The notes under the pieces were generated by a model, which saw only the letters and a program-made list of their open reading frames with translations, searched no databases and was not told where the DNA came from. Shown here one piece after another: positions 40,495 to 48,458 of a stretch of DNA of 64,000 bases. The translations under genes and the position numbers were made by a program. Position 1 is the stretch's first letter. Every line of letters begins with the position of its first letter. This DNA is from Meiothermus sp. Pnk-1 (GTDB taxonomy: Bacteria; Deinococcota; Deinococci; Deinococcales; Thermaceae): contig NZ_QKOB01000018.1 in NCBI RefSeq assembly GCF_003226535.1, forward strand, positions 35,334-99,333. Direction: 5' to 3'.

Positions 40495-41715
40495 CTAGCC
40501 GGGCTTGGGCAGGGCTAGGGTCACCCCCACCCAGCAGAGTACCGCGCACAGAAGCAGCGCCGCTTGGACCCCGAGGAGATGGGAGGCCCCCCCGATGAAC
40601 AGACCCCCCAGCGGCGTACTGCCCAGCAAAAGCAGCTGGTATACGCTGCTCACCCGCCCCCGCAGCTCGTCGGGGGCCTCGAGCTGGAGGAAGTTGTTGG
40701 CCTGGGTGGAGAAAAAAACCCCGCTCAGGCCCAACCCCAGCAGCAGCAGGCTGCTGGCCAGGTACGAGGGGGACAGCGCGAGCCCCCCTAAGACCCCGCC
40801 AAAGAGCGCCGCTATCCATAACAGCCGGCCCAGCCTTGGCCGCCCGCCGTAGAGGGTAAACAAGGCCCCCGCCAGCGAACCGAATCCCAGCATCGCCCCC
40901 AGTCCCCCGTACTCCGCGCTCTTGTCCTGCAGGTGCAGCGCGTACCCCCCTACCAAGGGCAGGATCACCGTGAAGTTGTACCCAAAAGTGCCGATAAAGG
41001 CCACCAGCAAGGTCAGGCGGCGCAGCTCCGGATGGCGCCAGAGGTAGCCGAGCCCCTCGCCCAGTTCGCTCCAGATCCGCACCCGCCCCCCGCGCCTCGG
41101 CGCCGGCAAACTGCGCATGTCCATGAGGCGTAAGCCCACCAATACCGCCAGAAAGCTCAGGGCGTTGAGCCAGAACATCGCCGCCAGCCCTAGCGGCCCG
41201 ATCAAAAGCCCAGCCAGCGCCGGTCCCAGCACCCGCGAGCCGTTGAACGCGGCCGAGTTGAGGGCCAGCGCGTTGGCCCGCCGCTCAGGGTCTACCAGGT
41301 TGACCACGAACGCCCGGCGCACCGGCTGGCTCACCGCGTTCACCGTGCCCTGCAGGAACACCAGCCAGTAAATCTGCCACAGCCGGATATGCCCCCAGCT
41401 CACCAGGGCGGCGAAGACCGCCGCAAGCAGCATGGCCAGGGTTTGGCTCCAGAAGATCAGGCGGTAGCGATCGCTCCGGTCAGCCCACACCCCGCTGGGC
41501 AGCACAAACAGCAAAGAGGGCAGAAACTGAAACCCCGCAACCAGCCCCACCGCGGCGGGGGTATCGGCAATGCGCAGCACCAATAGGGCCTGGGCGGTGC
41601 TCTGCATCCAGGTTCCGGTGAGGGAGATCAGCTGGCCCCAGAAGTAGAGGCGATAGTTGCGCACTTCGAGGGAGCGAAATCCCGCGCGAAGCGCCGATAG
41701 GGCCCTCCGGGTCAT
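40495..41715 (-). CDS. MFS transporter (enterobactin exporter EntS-like group)
   Basis: The 406-aa protein starts at ATG 41715. Twelve hydrophobic segments, the loop 2-3 motif GVWADRSDRYRL and SLEVRNYRLYFWGQLISLTGTWMQ place it in the MFS_3/EntS-like group, which exports siderophores and other small molecules. The cargo is unknown. It is convergent with none of its neighbours and lies 73 nt from the thioesterase gene upstream, so it may be in the same transcript. Confidence 0.85.
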   Translation of the reverse strand: MTRRALSALRAGFRSLEVRNYRLYFWGQLISLTGTWMQSTAQALLVLRIADTPAAVGLVAGFQFLPSLLFVLPSGVWADRSDRYRLIFWSQTLAMLLAAVFAALVSWGHIRLWQIYWLVFLQGTVNAVSQPVRRAFVVNLVDPERRANALALNSAAFNGSRVLGPALAGLLIGPLGLAAMFWLNALSFLAVLVGLRLMDMRSLPAPRRGGRVRIWSELGEGLGYLWRHPELRRLTLLVAFIGTFGYNFTVILPLVGGYALHLQDKSAEYGGLGAMLGFGSLAGALFTLYGGRPRLGRLLWIAALFGGVLGGLALSPSYLASSLLLLGLGLSGVFFSTQANNFLQLEAPDELRGRVSSVYQLLLLGSTPLGGLFIGGASHLLGVQAALLLCAVLCWVGVTLALPKPG

Positions 41716-41788
41716 GTTCTCTAGCTTATCCCTTATGCGGCAACCAGCGGCCCCCGCCCACCCCCTCTGCCCCCGCAAGAAGGCTGGC

Positions 41789-42211
41789 CTAAGGCCCGCG
41801 CGGGTGACCAGAGAACACCGGGATGGGCTGCCCATCCGGCCCCACCGCCACCATGACAAACCCCGCCCGACAGGCCAACCGCCGCTCGTCGCGCTCCATC
41901 GGCTCCACCCACATCTCCACCTCGAGCCGCATCGAACTCTTTCCCACCTCCTTGACCCAGGCCACCAGCTCCACGATCGAGCCCTGCGGCACCGGATGGC
42001 GGAAGTCCATGGCGTCGGCATGCACCGTCACCACCTTGCCGCGGGCGTGTCGGGTCGCGGCCACAAAAGCGGCCTCGTCCATCCAGGCCATGGCCGTACC
42101 CCCGAACAGGCTGCCGTAGTGGTTGCAGTCGCCGGGGCGCACCAGGTGAACGGTACGGGTCTCGGCCCTCACGCCGGCCTCGAGCCCCGCCCCGCCCGGT
42201 GCCCGGCTCAT
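41789..42211 (-). CDS. Hotdog-fold acyl-CoA thioesterase
   Basis: The 140-aa protein starts at ATG 42211, 4 nt inside the nrdF end. It is of the acyl-CoA thioesterase (YciA/BFIT) group: NHYGSLFGGTAMAWMDEAAFVAA has the helix with the catalytic-type Asp (MDEAA), then HADAMDFRHPV. It hydrolyses acyl-CoA; the substrate is not inferable. It may be translationally coupled with the nrd operon by chance of position. Confidence 0.85.
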   Translation of the reverse strand: MSRAPGGAGLEAGVRAETRTVHLVRPGDCNHYGSLFGGTAMAWMDEAAFVAATRHARGKVVTVHADAMDFRHPVPQGSIVELVAWVKEVGKSSMRLEVEMWVEPMERDERRLACRAGFVMVAVGPDGQPIPVFSGHPRGP

Positions 42212-43212
42212 CGGAGGGCCTCCTCGGGGAAGTAGAAGTCCGCATCGGAGAGGGGCTCGACCCGGAGGGCCTTGACGTAGCCGTTGCCCTTGGTGGAGAA
42301 GAAGTCGTGGTGCTTGGTCTCGGTGCGCAACCCGGCCAGCACCACCGGGTTTACGTCCTCGGCCTCCACCCCGAAGTAGGGCTCCAACCCCAGGTTCATC
42401 AGGGCCTTGTCGGCGTTGTAGCGGGAGAAGCGGAGCACCGCCTCCTCCAGGCCGATGGGGGCGTAGAGCGCCTGGGTGTAGCGGGCCTCGAGCCGGTCCA
42501 GCCGCTCGAGCATCTCCAGCACCGCCCGGCCCGCCCTTTCCCCCTCCCGCTCGCCCATGCGGGAGCGCACCTCCTGGGCCAGCAGGCCCACGTACACCCC
42601 GTGGATGGCCTCGTCGCGGAGGATCAGGCTGATGATCTCGCCCGAGCTGGTGAGCCGCCCCTGTCCGGCCAGGTATAGCGGGTAGAAGAAACCCGAGTAA
42701 AAGAGGTAGGACTCCAGAAGCACGCTCGCGGCCATGGCCCGGTAGAGGCTCCCCGGGTCCTGGATTTCGGTGTAGGCCCTGTGAATCAGGGCCAGCTTGG
42801 CCTGCAGCTCGGGCTGGTGGCGCACCCAGTCGAACAGGGCCTCGATGCGCTCCGAGGTGCACAGCGTGGAGAAGATGGAGCTGTAGCTCTTGGCGTGCAT
42901 GTGCTCCATGGCCCCCATAAAGGAGAGCACCGCCTTGGCCTGCAGGCCCGGCACCCAGCGGGCGATCTGCGGCATCCCCACCCCACCCTGCACGGTATCC
43001 AGAAGGGTGAGCCCGGCCAGCACCTCCTCGTAGGCGCGCTGCTCGGCGGGGCCCAGGGTCATCCAGGAGAGCTTGTCGTCGGCCAGGGGGATCTCCTCGT
43101 CCACCCAGAACTGCCGCACGTTCTGGTCCCAGAACATCTTGGTGTAGGGGTCGTCGGGGCGGTTCCAGTTGACCGCTTGGAAAGGATCCTGAGGGGAGAG
43201 AACTTCGCTCAT
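42208..43212 (-). CDS. nrdF: Ribonucleotide reductase class Ib small subunit (R2/NrdF-like)
   Basis: The 334-aa protein starts at ATG 43212, overlapping the metE stop. The dimetal ligands are in LLDTVQ (Asp), MGAMEHMHAKSYSS (Glu and His), LLESYLFY (Glu) and RDEAIHGVY (Glu, His). The tyrosine of HAKSY is in the radical position of NrdF proteins. It generates the tyrosyl radical used by NrdE and needs oxygen plus NrdI in class Ib. The nrdI gene at the start of the operon supports class Ib. Confidence 0.92.
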   Translation of the reverse strand: MSEVLSPQDPFQAVNWNRPDDPYTKMFWDQNVRQFWVDEEIPLADDKLSWMTLGPAEQRAYEEVLAGLTLLDTVQGGVGMPQIARWVPGLQAKAVLSFMGAMEHMHAKSYSSIFSTLCTSERIEALFDWVRHQPELQAKLALIHRAYTEIQDPGSLYRAMAASVLLESYLFYSGFFYPLYLAGQGRLTSSGEIISLILRDEAIHGVYVGLLAQEVRSRMGEREGERAGRAVLEMLERLDRLEARYTQALYAPIGLEEAVLRFSRYNADKALMNLGLEPYFGVEAEDVNPVVLAGLRTETKHHDFFSTKGNGYVKALRVEPLSDADFYFPEEALR

Positions 43213-45527
43213 AAAGGCTCCTGTGGGTTGTGCTCCGGCTTTGCCCGGAGTTGCCGCGCCGCTTCCACGAGGTTGACCAGGGCTGGCCTCACCTCCGCCC
43301 ATCGGCGGGTTTTCAGGCCGCAGTCGGGGTTGACCCAGAGCTGATCCGGCCTCAGGTACTGCAGGGCCTTCTGCAAAAGCGCGACCATTTCGGAAACAGG
43401 GGGTACGCGCGGAGAGTGGATGTCGTAGATTCCCGGCCCGATCTGGTTGGGGTAGCGGTAAGCGGTGAAGGCCTCGAGCAGATCCATCTTTGAGCGCGAG
43501 GCTTCGATTGAGATGACGTCGGCGTCCATATCGCCAATGGACCGTATGATGTCGTTGAACTCGGAGTAGCACATATGGGTGTGGATCTGGGTCTCGTCGG
43601 CTACGGCCGAGGAGCAGAGGCGAAAGCACTCCACCGCCCAGGCCAGGTAGTGATCCCACTCGGCCCGCCGCAGGGGTAAGCCCTCCCGGAGGGCCGGCTC
43701 GTCGATCTGGATGACGCGAATCCCGGCCCGCTCGAGGTCAATGACCTCATCGCGAAGGGCCAGGGCAATCTGGCGGCAGACCTGCTCGCGCGGGAGGTCA
43801 TCGCGCACAAAAGACCATAGCAGCATGGTCACCGGCCCGGTCAGCATGCCCTTCACCGGCTTATGCGTGAGCGACTGGGCGTAGCTCGACCACTCCAGCG
43901 AGATCGGGCGGGGGCGCGATACATCGCCAAAGAGAATCGGGGGGCGCACATAGCGCGAGCCGTAGCTTTGCACCCAGCCGTGCTGGGTGAAGGCATAGCC
44001 CTCGAGCCGCTCGGCAAAATACTGCACCATGTCGTTGCGCTCGAACTCCCCGTGCACGAGAACATCCAAGCCGATCTCCTCCTGCCAGCGGATCGCCTCC
44101 TCTACCTGCCGTCTGAGGAAGCCGGTGTACCCCTCGGCGCTCAGCTCGCCCCTGGAGAAGGCCGCACGGGCCTTGCGCACCTCGCCGGTCTGGGGAAAGG
44201 AACCGATGGTAGTGGTCGGGAAGAGGGGCAGCCCAAGGTGGGCTTGCTGGGCCTTGCGCCGCAGCGGAAAAGGGCTCTTGCGGCGGGTCATCTCGGGGGT
44301 AATCCGGGCCAGGCGGTCTCGCACCTGAGGATCGTAGACCTTGGCCGAGGTTTTACGCGCGATAACCGCCGCCGCCGAAGCCGCCAGCTCGTCCTTTACC
44401 GCTTCGCGCCCCTGGTTGAGGGCGCGGCCCAGGATCGAGAGCTCCTCTAGCTTCTGGATTGCGAAGGCCAGCCAGGACTTCAACTCCGGGTCAAGGGCGG
44501 TCTCCAGGGAGAGGTCGATCGGTACGTGCAGAAGGGAGCAGGACGGCGCCACGATTATCCGCTCCTCCCCCCGCGCCTCCACCACGGGCTCGAGCCGGTC
44601 GAGAATGGCCGGCAAATCCGAGCGCCAGACGTTGCGCCCGTCTATCACCCCGAGCGAGAGGGTGAGTTCTGCCGGGGCCTTCCGCAACACTGGCTCGAGC
44701 TGGTCGGGGGCGCGCACTAGGTCGAGGTGGATACCGGCGACCGGCAGCGAGAGTACGAGCTCGAGGTTATCTCCATACCCACCAAAATAGCTGGTAAGGA
44801 GAACGCGCAAATTTGGCACTGCCCTGGCTATGGCTGTATAGGCCGTGCGGAAAGCGCCAAGGGCAGTTTCATCCAGGTCGAGCGACAAGGCCGGCTCATC
44901 CATCTGTACCCACTGGGCCCCGTGCTCGTACAAGCGGCGCAACACCTCGATATAGACCGGCACCAAGCGGTCTATCAGGGTGAGGGGGTTCAGGGCCTTG
45001 GGTGTGCTCTTGGCGAGCTTGAGGTAGGTTACGGGCCCCACCAGGACTGGCCGGGTCTGGTAGCCCAAGGCTTTGGCCTCCAGATACTCGTCGATGGGTT
45101 TGGTGGCGGCCAGTTGAAAATTCTGGTTTGCCTCCAGCTCCGGCACCATGAAGTGGTAGTTGGTGTCGAACCACTTGGTCATCTCGAGCGCGGGCACGCC
45201 CCCGGCGTTGAGGGTTGCGCTGCCGCGCGCCATGGCGAAGTACACCTCCAGCGAGGGTTCGCCCCGGCTCCAACCATAGATGGCCGGAATCGCCCCCACC
45301 ATGACGCTGGTATCGAGCATGTGGTCGTAGAGCGAGAAGTCGTTGCTGGGGAGGTGGGTGATACCCAGGGCGTGTTGCCTGGCCCAGTTGGCCTTGCGCA
45401 GGCCACGCGCCACCTCCCGCAGGGCGGAGGCGGAGGTTTTTCCAGACCAGAACTCCTCCAAAGCGAATTTGAGCTCCCGTCTGGGACCGATTCTTGGAAA
45501 GCCCAGATTGCTGACGGCAACAGGCAT
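43209..45527 (-). CDS. metE: Cobalamin-independent methionine synthase
   Basis: The 772-aa protein is full length for MetE (two fused beta-alpha barrels). The N-terminal half has GFPRIGPRRELKFALEEFWS. The C-terminal half has the zinc ligands in HTHMCYSEF (His and Cys), the Glu near DVISIEASRS and the Cys in NPDCGLKTR. It methylates homocysteine using methyltetrahydropteroyl-polyglutamate without B12. It sits between nrdE and nrdF behind the same cobalamin riboswitch, so it is made when B12 is scarce. 44-nt gap to nrdE, overlap with nrdF. Confidence 0.97.
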   Translation of the reverse strand: MPVAVSNLGFPRIGPRRELKFALEEFWSGKTSASALREVARGLRKANWARQHALGITHLPSNDFSLYDHMLDTSVMVGAIPAIYGWSRGEPSLEVYFAMARGSATLNAGGVPALEMTKWFDTNYHFMVPELEANQNFQLAATKPIDEYLEAKALGYQTRPVLVGPVTYLKLAKSTPKALNPLTLIDRLVPVYIEVLRRLYEHGAQWVQMDEPALSLDLDETALGAFRTAYTAIARAVPNLRVLLTSYFGGYGDNLELVLSLPVAGIHLDLVRAPDQLEPVLRKAPAELTLSLGVIDGRNVWRSDLPAILDRLEPVVEARGEERIIVAPSCSLLHVPIDLSLETALDPELKSWLAFAIQKLEELSILGRALNQGREAVKDELAASAAAVIARKTSAKVYDPQVRDRLARITPEMTRRKSPFPLRRKAQQAHLGLPLFPTTTIGSFPQTGEVRKARAAFSRGELSAEGYTGFLRRQVEEAIRWQEEIGLDVLVHGEFERNDMVQYFAERLEGYAFTQHGWVQSYGSRYVRPPILFGDVSRPRPISLEWSSYAQSLTHKPVKGMLTGPVTMLLWSFVRDDLPREQVCRQIALALRDEVIDLERAGIRVIQIDEPALREGLPLRRAEWDHYLAWAVECFRLCSSAVADETQIHTHMCYSEFNDIIRSIGDMDADVISIEASRSKMDLLEAFTAYRYPNQIGPGIYDIHSPRVPPVSEMVALLQKALQYLRPDQLWVNPDCGLKTRRWAEVRPALVNLVEAARQLRAKPEHNPQEPL

Positions 45528-45571
45528 ATTGGTTCCTTTCTAGGCCCGGCTATACGGCCTCCGGTAGGCCG

Positions 45572-47650
45572 TCACACCGCGCAGGCCAGGCACTCCTCCA
45601 CCGTGAGGTTCCGGGTGCGGGTGTAGTAGAGGCTCTTGAGGCCCTTCTTCCAGGCGTAGACGTACAGCCGGGCCAGCTCGCGGGTGCTGGTCTCGCTGGT
45701 GACGTAGAGCACCGTGCTGATGCCCTGGTCCACGTGGGGCTGGATCTCGGCCACCAAGTCGATCACGCGGTACATGTCCATGTGGTAGGCCGACTTGTAG
45801 TACCAGTAGGTCTCTTCGGAGAGGTAGGGCACCGGATAGTAGGTGGTGGCGTTGCCGTAGGTGCGGGTCTCCACCACGTCCACGATGGGGGCTATGGAAG
45901 GGGTGGCGTTCTGGATGTAGCTGATGGAGGCCGTGGGGGCGATGGCCAGGCGGTAGGCGTGGTAGAGGCCGTGCTGCTGCACTTCCCTCCGGAGCCTCTC
46001 CCAGTCGGCGGGGGAGGGGAGGGGAATCCCGGCGAACAGCTCCCGCACGGCCTGGGTGCGGGGGCGGTAGTCGGTGTGTTCGTAGCGCTCGAAGTACTCC
46101 CCGCTGGCGTAGTCGGAGTTCTCGAAGCCCTCGAAGCGCACCCCCCGCTCGCGGGCGATGTGCATGGAGCGCTCGAGGGAGTGGTAGTTCACCGCCGCGA
46201 AGAAGCTGCGGGCGAAGTCACGGGCTTCCTCCGACTCGTAGGGGATGTGGTTCTTGGCCAGGTAGCCGTGCAGGTTCATGGCCCCCAACCCCACCGCATG
46301 GAAGGCCCGGTTGGCCCGCCCCACTCCGGGGGCGTTCCGCACGTCGGAGAGGTCGCTCACCGCGGTAAGGGCGTCCATGGCGGTATGTACGCTCTCTTGC
46401 AGCTTCCCCGAGGCCATCACGCCCGCGATGTTGAGCGAGCCCAGGTTACAGCTCACGTCGTAGCCGATCCGGTCGGGCTGGCCGTAGTCGCCGATCTGCG
46501 AGGTGGTTTGGAGCTGGAAGATCTCGGTGCAGAGGTTGGACATCTTGATCTGCCCCAGCCGCCGCAGCGCGTGGACCCGGTTGGCGTTGGAGCGGTAGAC
46601 GATGTAGGGATAGCCCGACTCGAACTGGGTCTGGGCGATGCGGGTGAGCATCTGGCGGGCCTCGAGGGGCCGCTTCTTCACCTCGGGGTGGGCCACCAGC
46701 CGCTCGTACATGCGGTCGAGGTCCATGTCGTCGAGGTGCTCGCCGAAGACCTGATAGACCGAGTAGGGGGCGAAGACGTAGAACTCCCGGCCCGCCTGGG
46801 CCAGCTCGAAGAACTTGTCCGGCACGATCAGGCCCAGCGAGAGGGTCTGGAGGCGGCTCTTCTCGTCGGCGTTGATCTTCTTGGTGTCCAAAAACTCCTC
46901 CACGTCCCAGTGGAAGATGTTGAGGTACACCGCCCCCGCGCCCTTGCGCTGGCCCATCTGGTCGGCGTAGTTGAAGGCGTCCTCCAGCAGCTTGGCCACC
47001 GGCACCACCCCCTTGGCCGCGTGGGCCACGCCCTTGATGGGTTCCCCCCGGGCGCGCAGCTTGGAGAGGTTCAAGGCCACCCCCCCGCCGATCTTGGAGA
47101 GCTGCATGGCCGCGTTCAGGTTGAAGCCAATGGAATTGAGGCTGTCGTCGAGCTCGAGCAAAAAGCACGAGACCAGCTCCCCGCGCCGGGCCCGGCCCGC
47201 ATTGAGGAAGGTGGGGGTGGCGGGCTGGTAGCGCCCCTCCATCATGGCCCGCACGTAGGCGCGGGCTTTTTCTACGTCGCCCTGCGCCAGGTGCAGCGCC
47301 ACCGCCAGCACCCGGTCCTCGTAGCGCTCGAGGTAGTGCCGCTTGTCGTCGGACTTCAGGGCGTAGTCCTTGTAGAACTTGGAGATGGCCATGAAGCTCT
47401 GAAAGCGGAAGCCGTAGCTGTAGGCCAGGTCGGAGAGTTCCAGCAGGTCCTCTTTGCGGTAGAGGCGGAAGAAATCCTCGTAGTACCCCTCGGCGATGAG
47501 GGCCTGCATCCGTTCGATGGGCCCGGCGAAACGGCGCAGCCGGGCCTTTACCTCTTCGGCGAAGGCCTGGGCCGCCTCGAGGTCCTTCTCCAGCTGGAAA
47601 AATCCGTCCTTTTTGTGAAGTACGGCGCTGTTGAGTTCAAGGTAACGCAA
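45572..47650 (-). CDS. nrdE: Ribonucleotide reductase class Ib large subunit (NrdE-like)
   Basis: The 692-aa protein starts at TTG 47650, behind AGGAGGAGA. Substrate-site cysteines are in VSCFLLELDDSL and, further on, NLCTEIFQ, which with NLGSLNIAG give the catalytic block. The tyrosine pair in SLYYTRTR relays the radical. It ends CLACAV, the CxxC-type pair reduced by NrdH or thioredoxin. It reduces ribonucleotides to deoxyribonucleotides. An in-frame upstream extension runs through a 24-bp tandem repeat and has no homology. Confidence 0.95.
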   Translation of the reverse strand: MRYLELNSAVLHKKDGFFQLEKDLEAAQAFAEEVKARLRRFAGPIERMQALIAEGYYEDFFRLYRKEDLLELSDLAYSYGFRFQSFMAISKFYKDYALKSDDKRHYLERYEDRVLAVALHLAQGDVEKARAYVRAMMEGRYQPATPTFLNAGRARRGELVSCFLLELDDSLNSIGFNLNAAMQLSKIGGGVALNLSKLRARGEPIKGVAHAAKGVVPVAKLLEDAFNYADQMGQRKGAGAVYLNIFHWDVEEFLDTKKINADEKSRLQTLSLGLIVPDKFFELAQAGREFYVFAPYSVYQVFGEHLDDMDLDRMYERLVAHPEVKKRPLEARQMLTRIAQTQFESGYPYIVYRSNANRVHALRRLGQIKMSNLCTEIFQLQTTSQIGDYGQPDRIGYDVSCNLGSLNIAGVMASGKLQESVHTAMDALTAVSDLSDVRNAPGVGRANRAFHAVGLGAMNLHGYLAKNHIPYESEEARDFARSFFAAVNYHSLERSMHIARERGVRFEGFENSDYASGEYFERYEHTDYRPRTQAVRELFAGIPLPSPADWERLRREVQQHGLYHAYRLAIAPTASISYIQNATPSIAPIVDVVETRTYGNATTYYPVPYLSEETYWYYKSAYHMDMYRVIDLVAEIQPHVDQGISTVLYVTSETSTRELARLYVYAWKKGLKSLYYTRTRNLTVEECLACAV

Positions 47651-47660
47651 GGTTCTCCTC

Positions 47661-47708
47661 CTAGTGTTTGCTTCGCAAAGCAGCCTAGTGTTTGCTTCGC
47701 AAAGCAGC
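47661..47708. repeat. Exact tandem duplication of a 24-bp palindromic unit
   Basis: CTAGTGTTTGCTTCGCAAAG-CAGC occurs twice head to tail (47661-47684, 47685-47708). Each unit contains TTTGC-TTC-GCAAA, a small hairpin. It occupies the junction between nrdI and nrdE, and the 3' end of nrdI reads through one unit. A near-identical 21-nt copy lies at 24422-24442. Confidence 0.85.
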
Positions 47709-48152
47709 CCTGCCCGCCCGGTGCACAGCCGCCGGCAGGCGGGGTGGCGCGTCAGCGCTTCCGTCCCGCGCTGCGCCAAGGCGCGGCGTGGGATCGTCGG
47801 CCAGGCTCGCCGCCGCCGCGAGCAGGCGCAAGCGGTCTTTTTCCGTACCCGCGAGTTCAAACTTGAGCAGGATCGGAAAGCCGTAGCGCCCGGCCAGCAG
47901 GTCCGCCGCGCGGGCGAAGTTGACCCCCCAGTTGCGGTTGCCGCTGGCCGCCACCCCCCGGATGAACGGCCGGTTCTCCTGCGCAAAGCGCTCCACCTCC
48001 GGGGGGATCTGCCCGAAGCCGGTGGTGTAGGTCACCAGCACACAGGGCTCCTCCACCCGCTCCTCCCCGTCCCGAAGGCGCAGGCTCCGCAGCGGCAGGC
48101 GCTCCACGAAGCGGGCCACATTACCGGTTTTTGAAGCGTAGACGATCAACAT
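47685..48152 (-). CDS. nrdI: NrdI flavodoxin-like activator of class Ib RNR
   Basis: The 155-aa protein has start ATG 48152. The first ~110 residues match NrdI: MLIVYASKTGNVARF (FMN phosphate loop), LVTYTTGFGQIPPEV, RGVAASGNRNWGVNFARAAD and LLKFELAGTEKD. NrdI is usually about 120-140 aa. The last ~45 residues (Ala/Arg-rich, ending RAALRSKH) lack family character and are partly encoded by the 24-bp repeat, so the end appears to have been extended by inserted sequence. It supplies superoxide for Mn2-tyrosyl radical formation in NrdF. Confidence 0.88.
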   Translation of the reverse strand: MLIVYASKTGNVARFVERLPLRSLRLRDGEERVEEPCVLVTYTTGFGQIPPEVERFAQENRPFIRGVAASGNRNWGVNFARAADLLAGRYGFPILLKFELAGTEKDRLRLLAAAASLADDPTPRLGAARDGSADAPPRLPAAVHRAGRAALRSKH

Positions 48153-48176
48153 ACGAAGGCAAAACCTCCCCCGTGC

Positions 48177-48193
48177 GCCCACTTCAGGTGGGC
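48177..48193 (-). promoter_or_regulatory. Hairpin next to the nrdI ribosome site (riboswitch expression platform)
   Basis: GCCCAC (48177-48182) and GTGGGC (48188-48193) form a 6-bp stem with a 5-nt loop immediately upstream of the GGGGGAGG ribosome site (48165-48175). It lies between the B12 aptamer and the start codon, where a translational expression platform is expected. No U-tract follows, so control is more likely at ribosome access than by termination. Confidence 0.5.
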
Positions 48194-48224
48194 AGAAGGG
48201 CGTATGGCCATAGGCGTAGCCTGC

Positions 48225-48399
48225 TCCGCCGCAGCGCGGCGGGTAGGGGCTGCCGGGCTAGGTTGTGCAGGGAACGGTCATCATCGATCCTTTCCGTCCT
48301 TTGCGCGAGGACTCGGGGACCTACTCGGGCAGGCATTCGGGCTTTTACCGTTGCGCGACAGCGGCGGAATTGCACCGCACTTCCCCTGGCACCGGTAGG
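48225..48399 (-). ncRNA. Cobalamin riboswitch aptamer
   Basis: The minus strand reads, in order, GGTGCC, GGGGAAGTGCGGTGCAATTC, CGCCGCTGTC, GCGCAACGGTAA and AAAGCCCGAATGCC, which is the conserved core of cobalamin riboswitches. Core positions are 48332-48393. The peripheral part continues toward 48225 (CGAGTCCTCGCGCAAAGGAC, then GGAAAGGATC). It lies between a promoter and nrdI, so adenosylcobalamin should switch off nrdI-nrdE-metE-nrdF. Boundaries are approximate. Confidence 0.93.
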
Positions 48400-48420
48400 G
48401 AAACCACATATTGTGGTTTC
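48400..48420 (-). other. Strong hairpin at the 5' end of the nrd leader
   Basis: GAAACCACA (48400-48408) and TGTGGTTTC (48412-48420) pair perfectly (9 bp, 3-nt loop). With transcription starting near 48421, this stem would be the first structure of the RNA, before the B12 aptamer. It may stabilise the 5' end. Confidence 0.55.
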
Positions 48421-48428
48421 TGGCCGAT

Positions 48429-48458
48429 AACCTACTACGAGTTGTAGTGGGGTGTCAA
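48429..48458 (-). promoter_or_regulatory. Predicted promoter of the nrdIE-metE-nrdF operon
   Basis: On the minus strand, TTGACA (48458-48453) and TAGGTT (48434-48429) are separated by 18 bp. The -35 overlaps the last codons of the upstream sugar-kinase gene (stop at 48455). Start of transcription is expected near 48421. Confidence 0.65.

Noticed and set aside
45734..47866. 710-codon plus-strand frame antisense to nrdE
   Set aside because: Mirror of a well-supported nrdE gene; no domain, biased composition.
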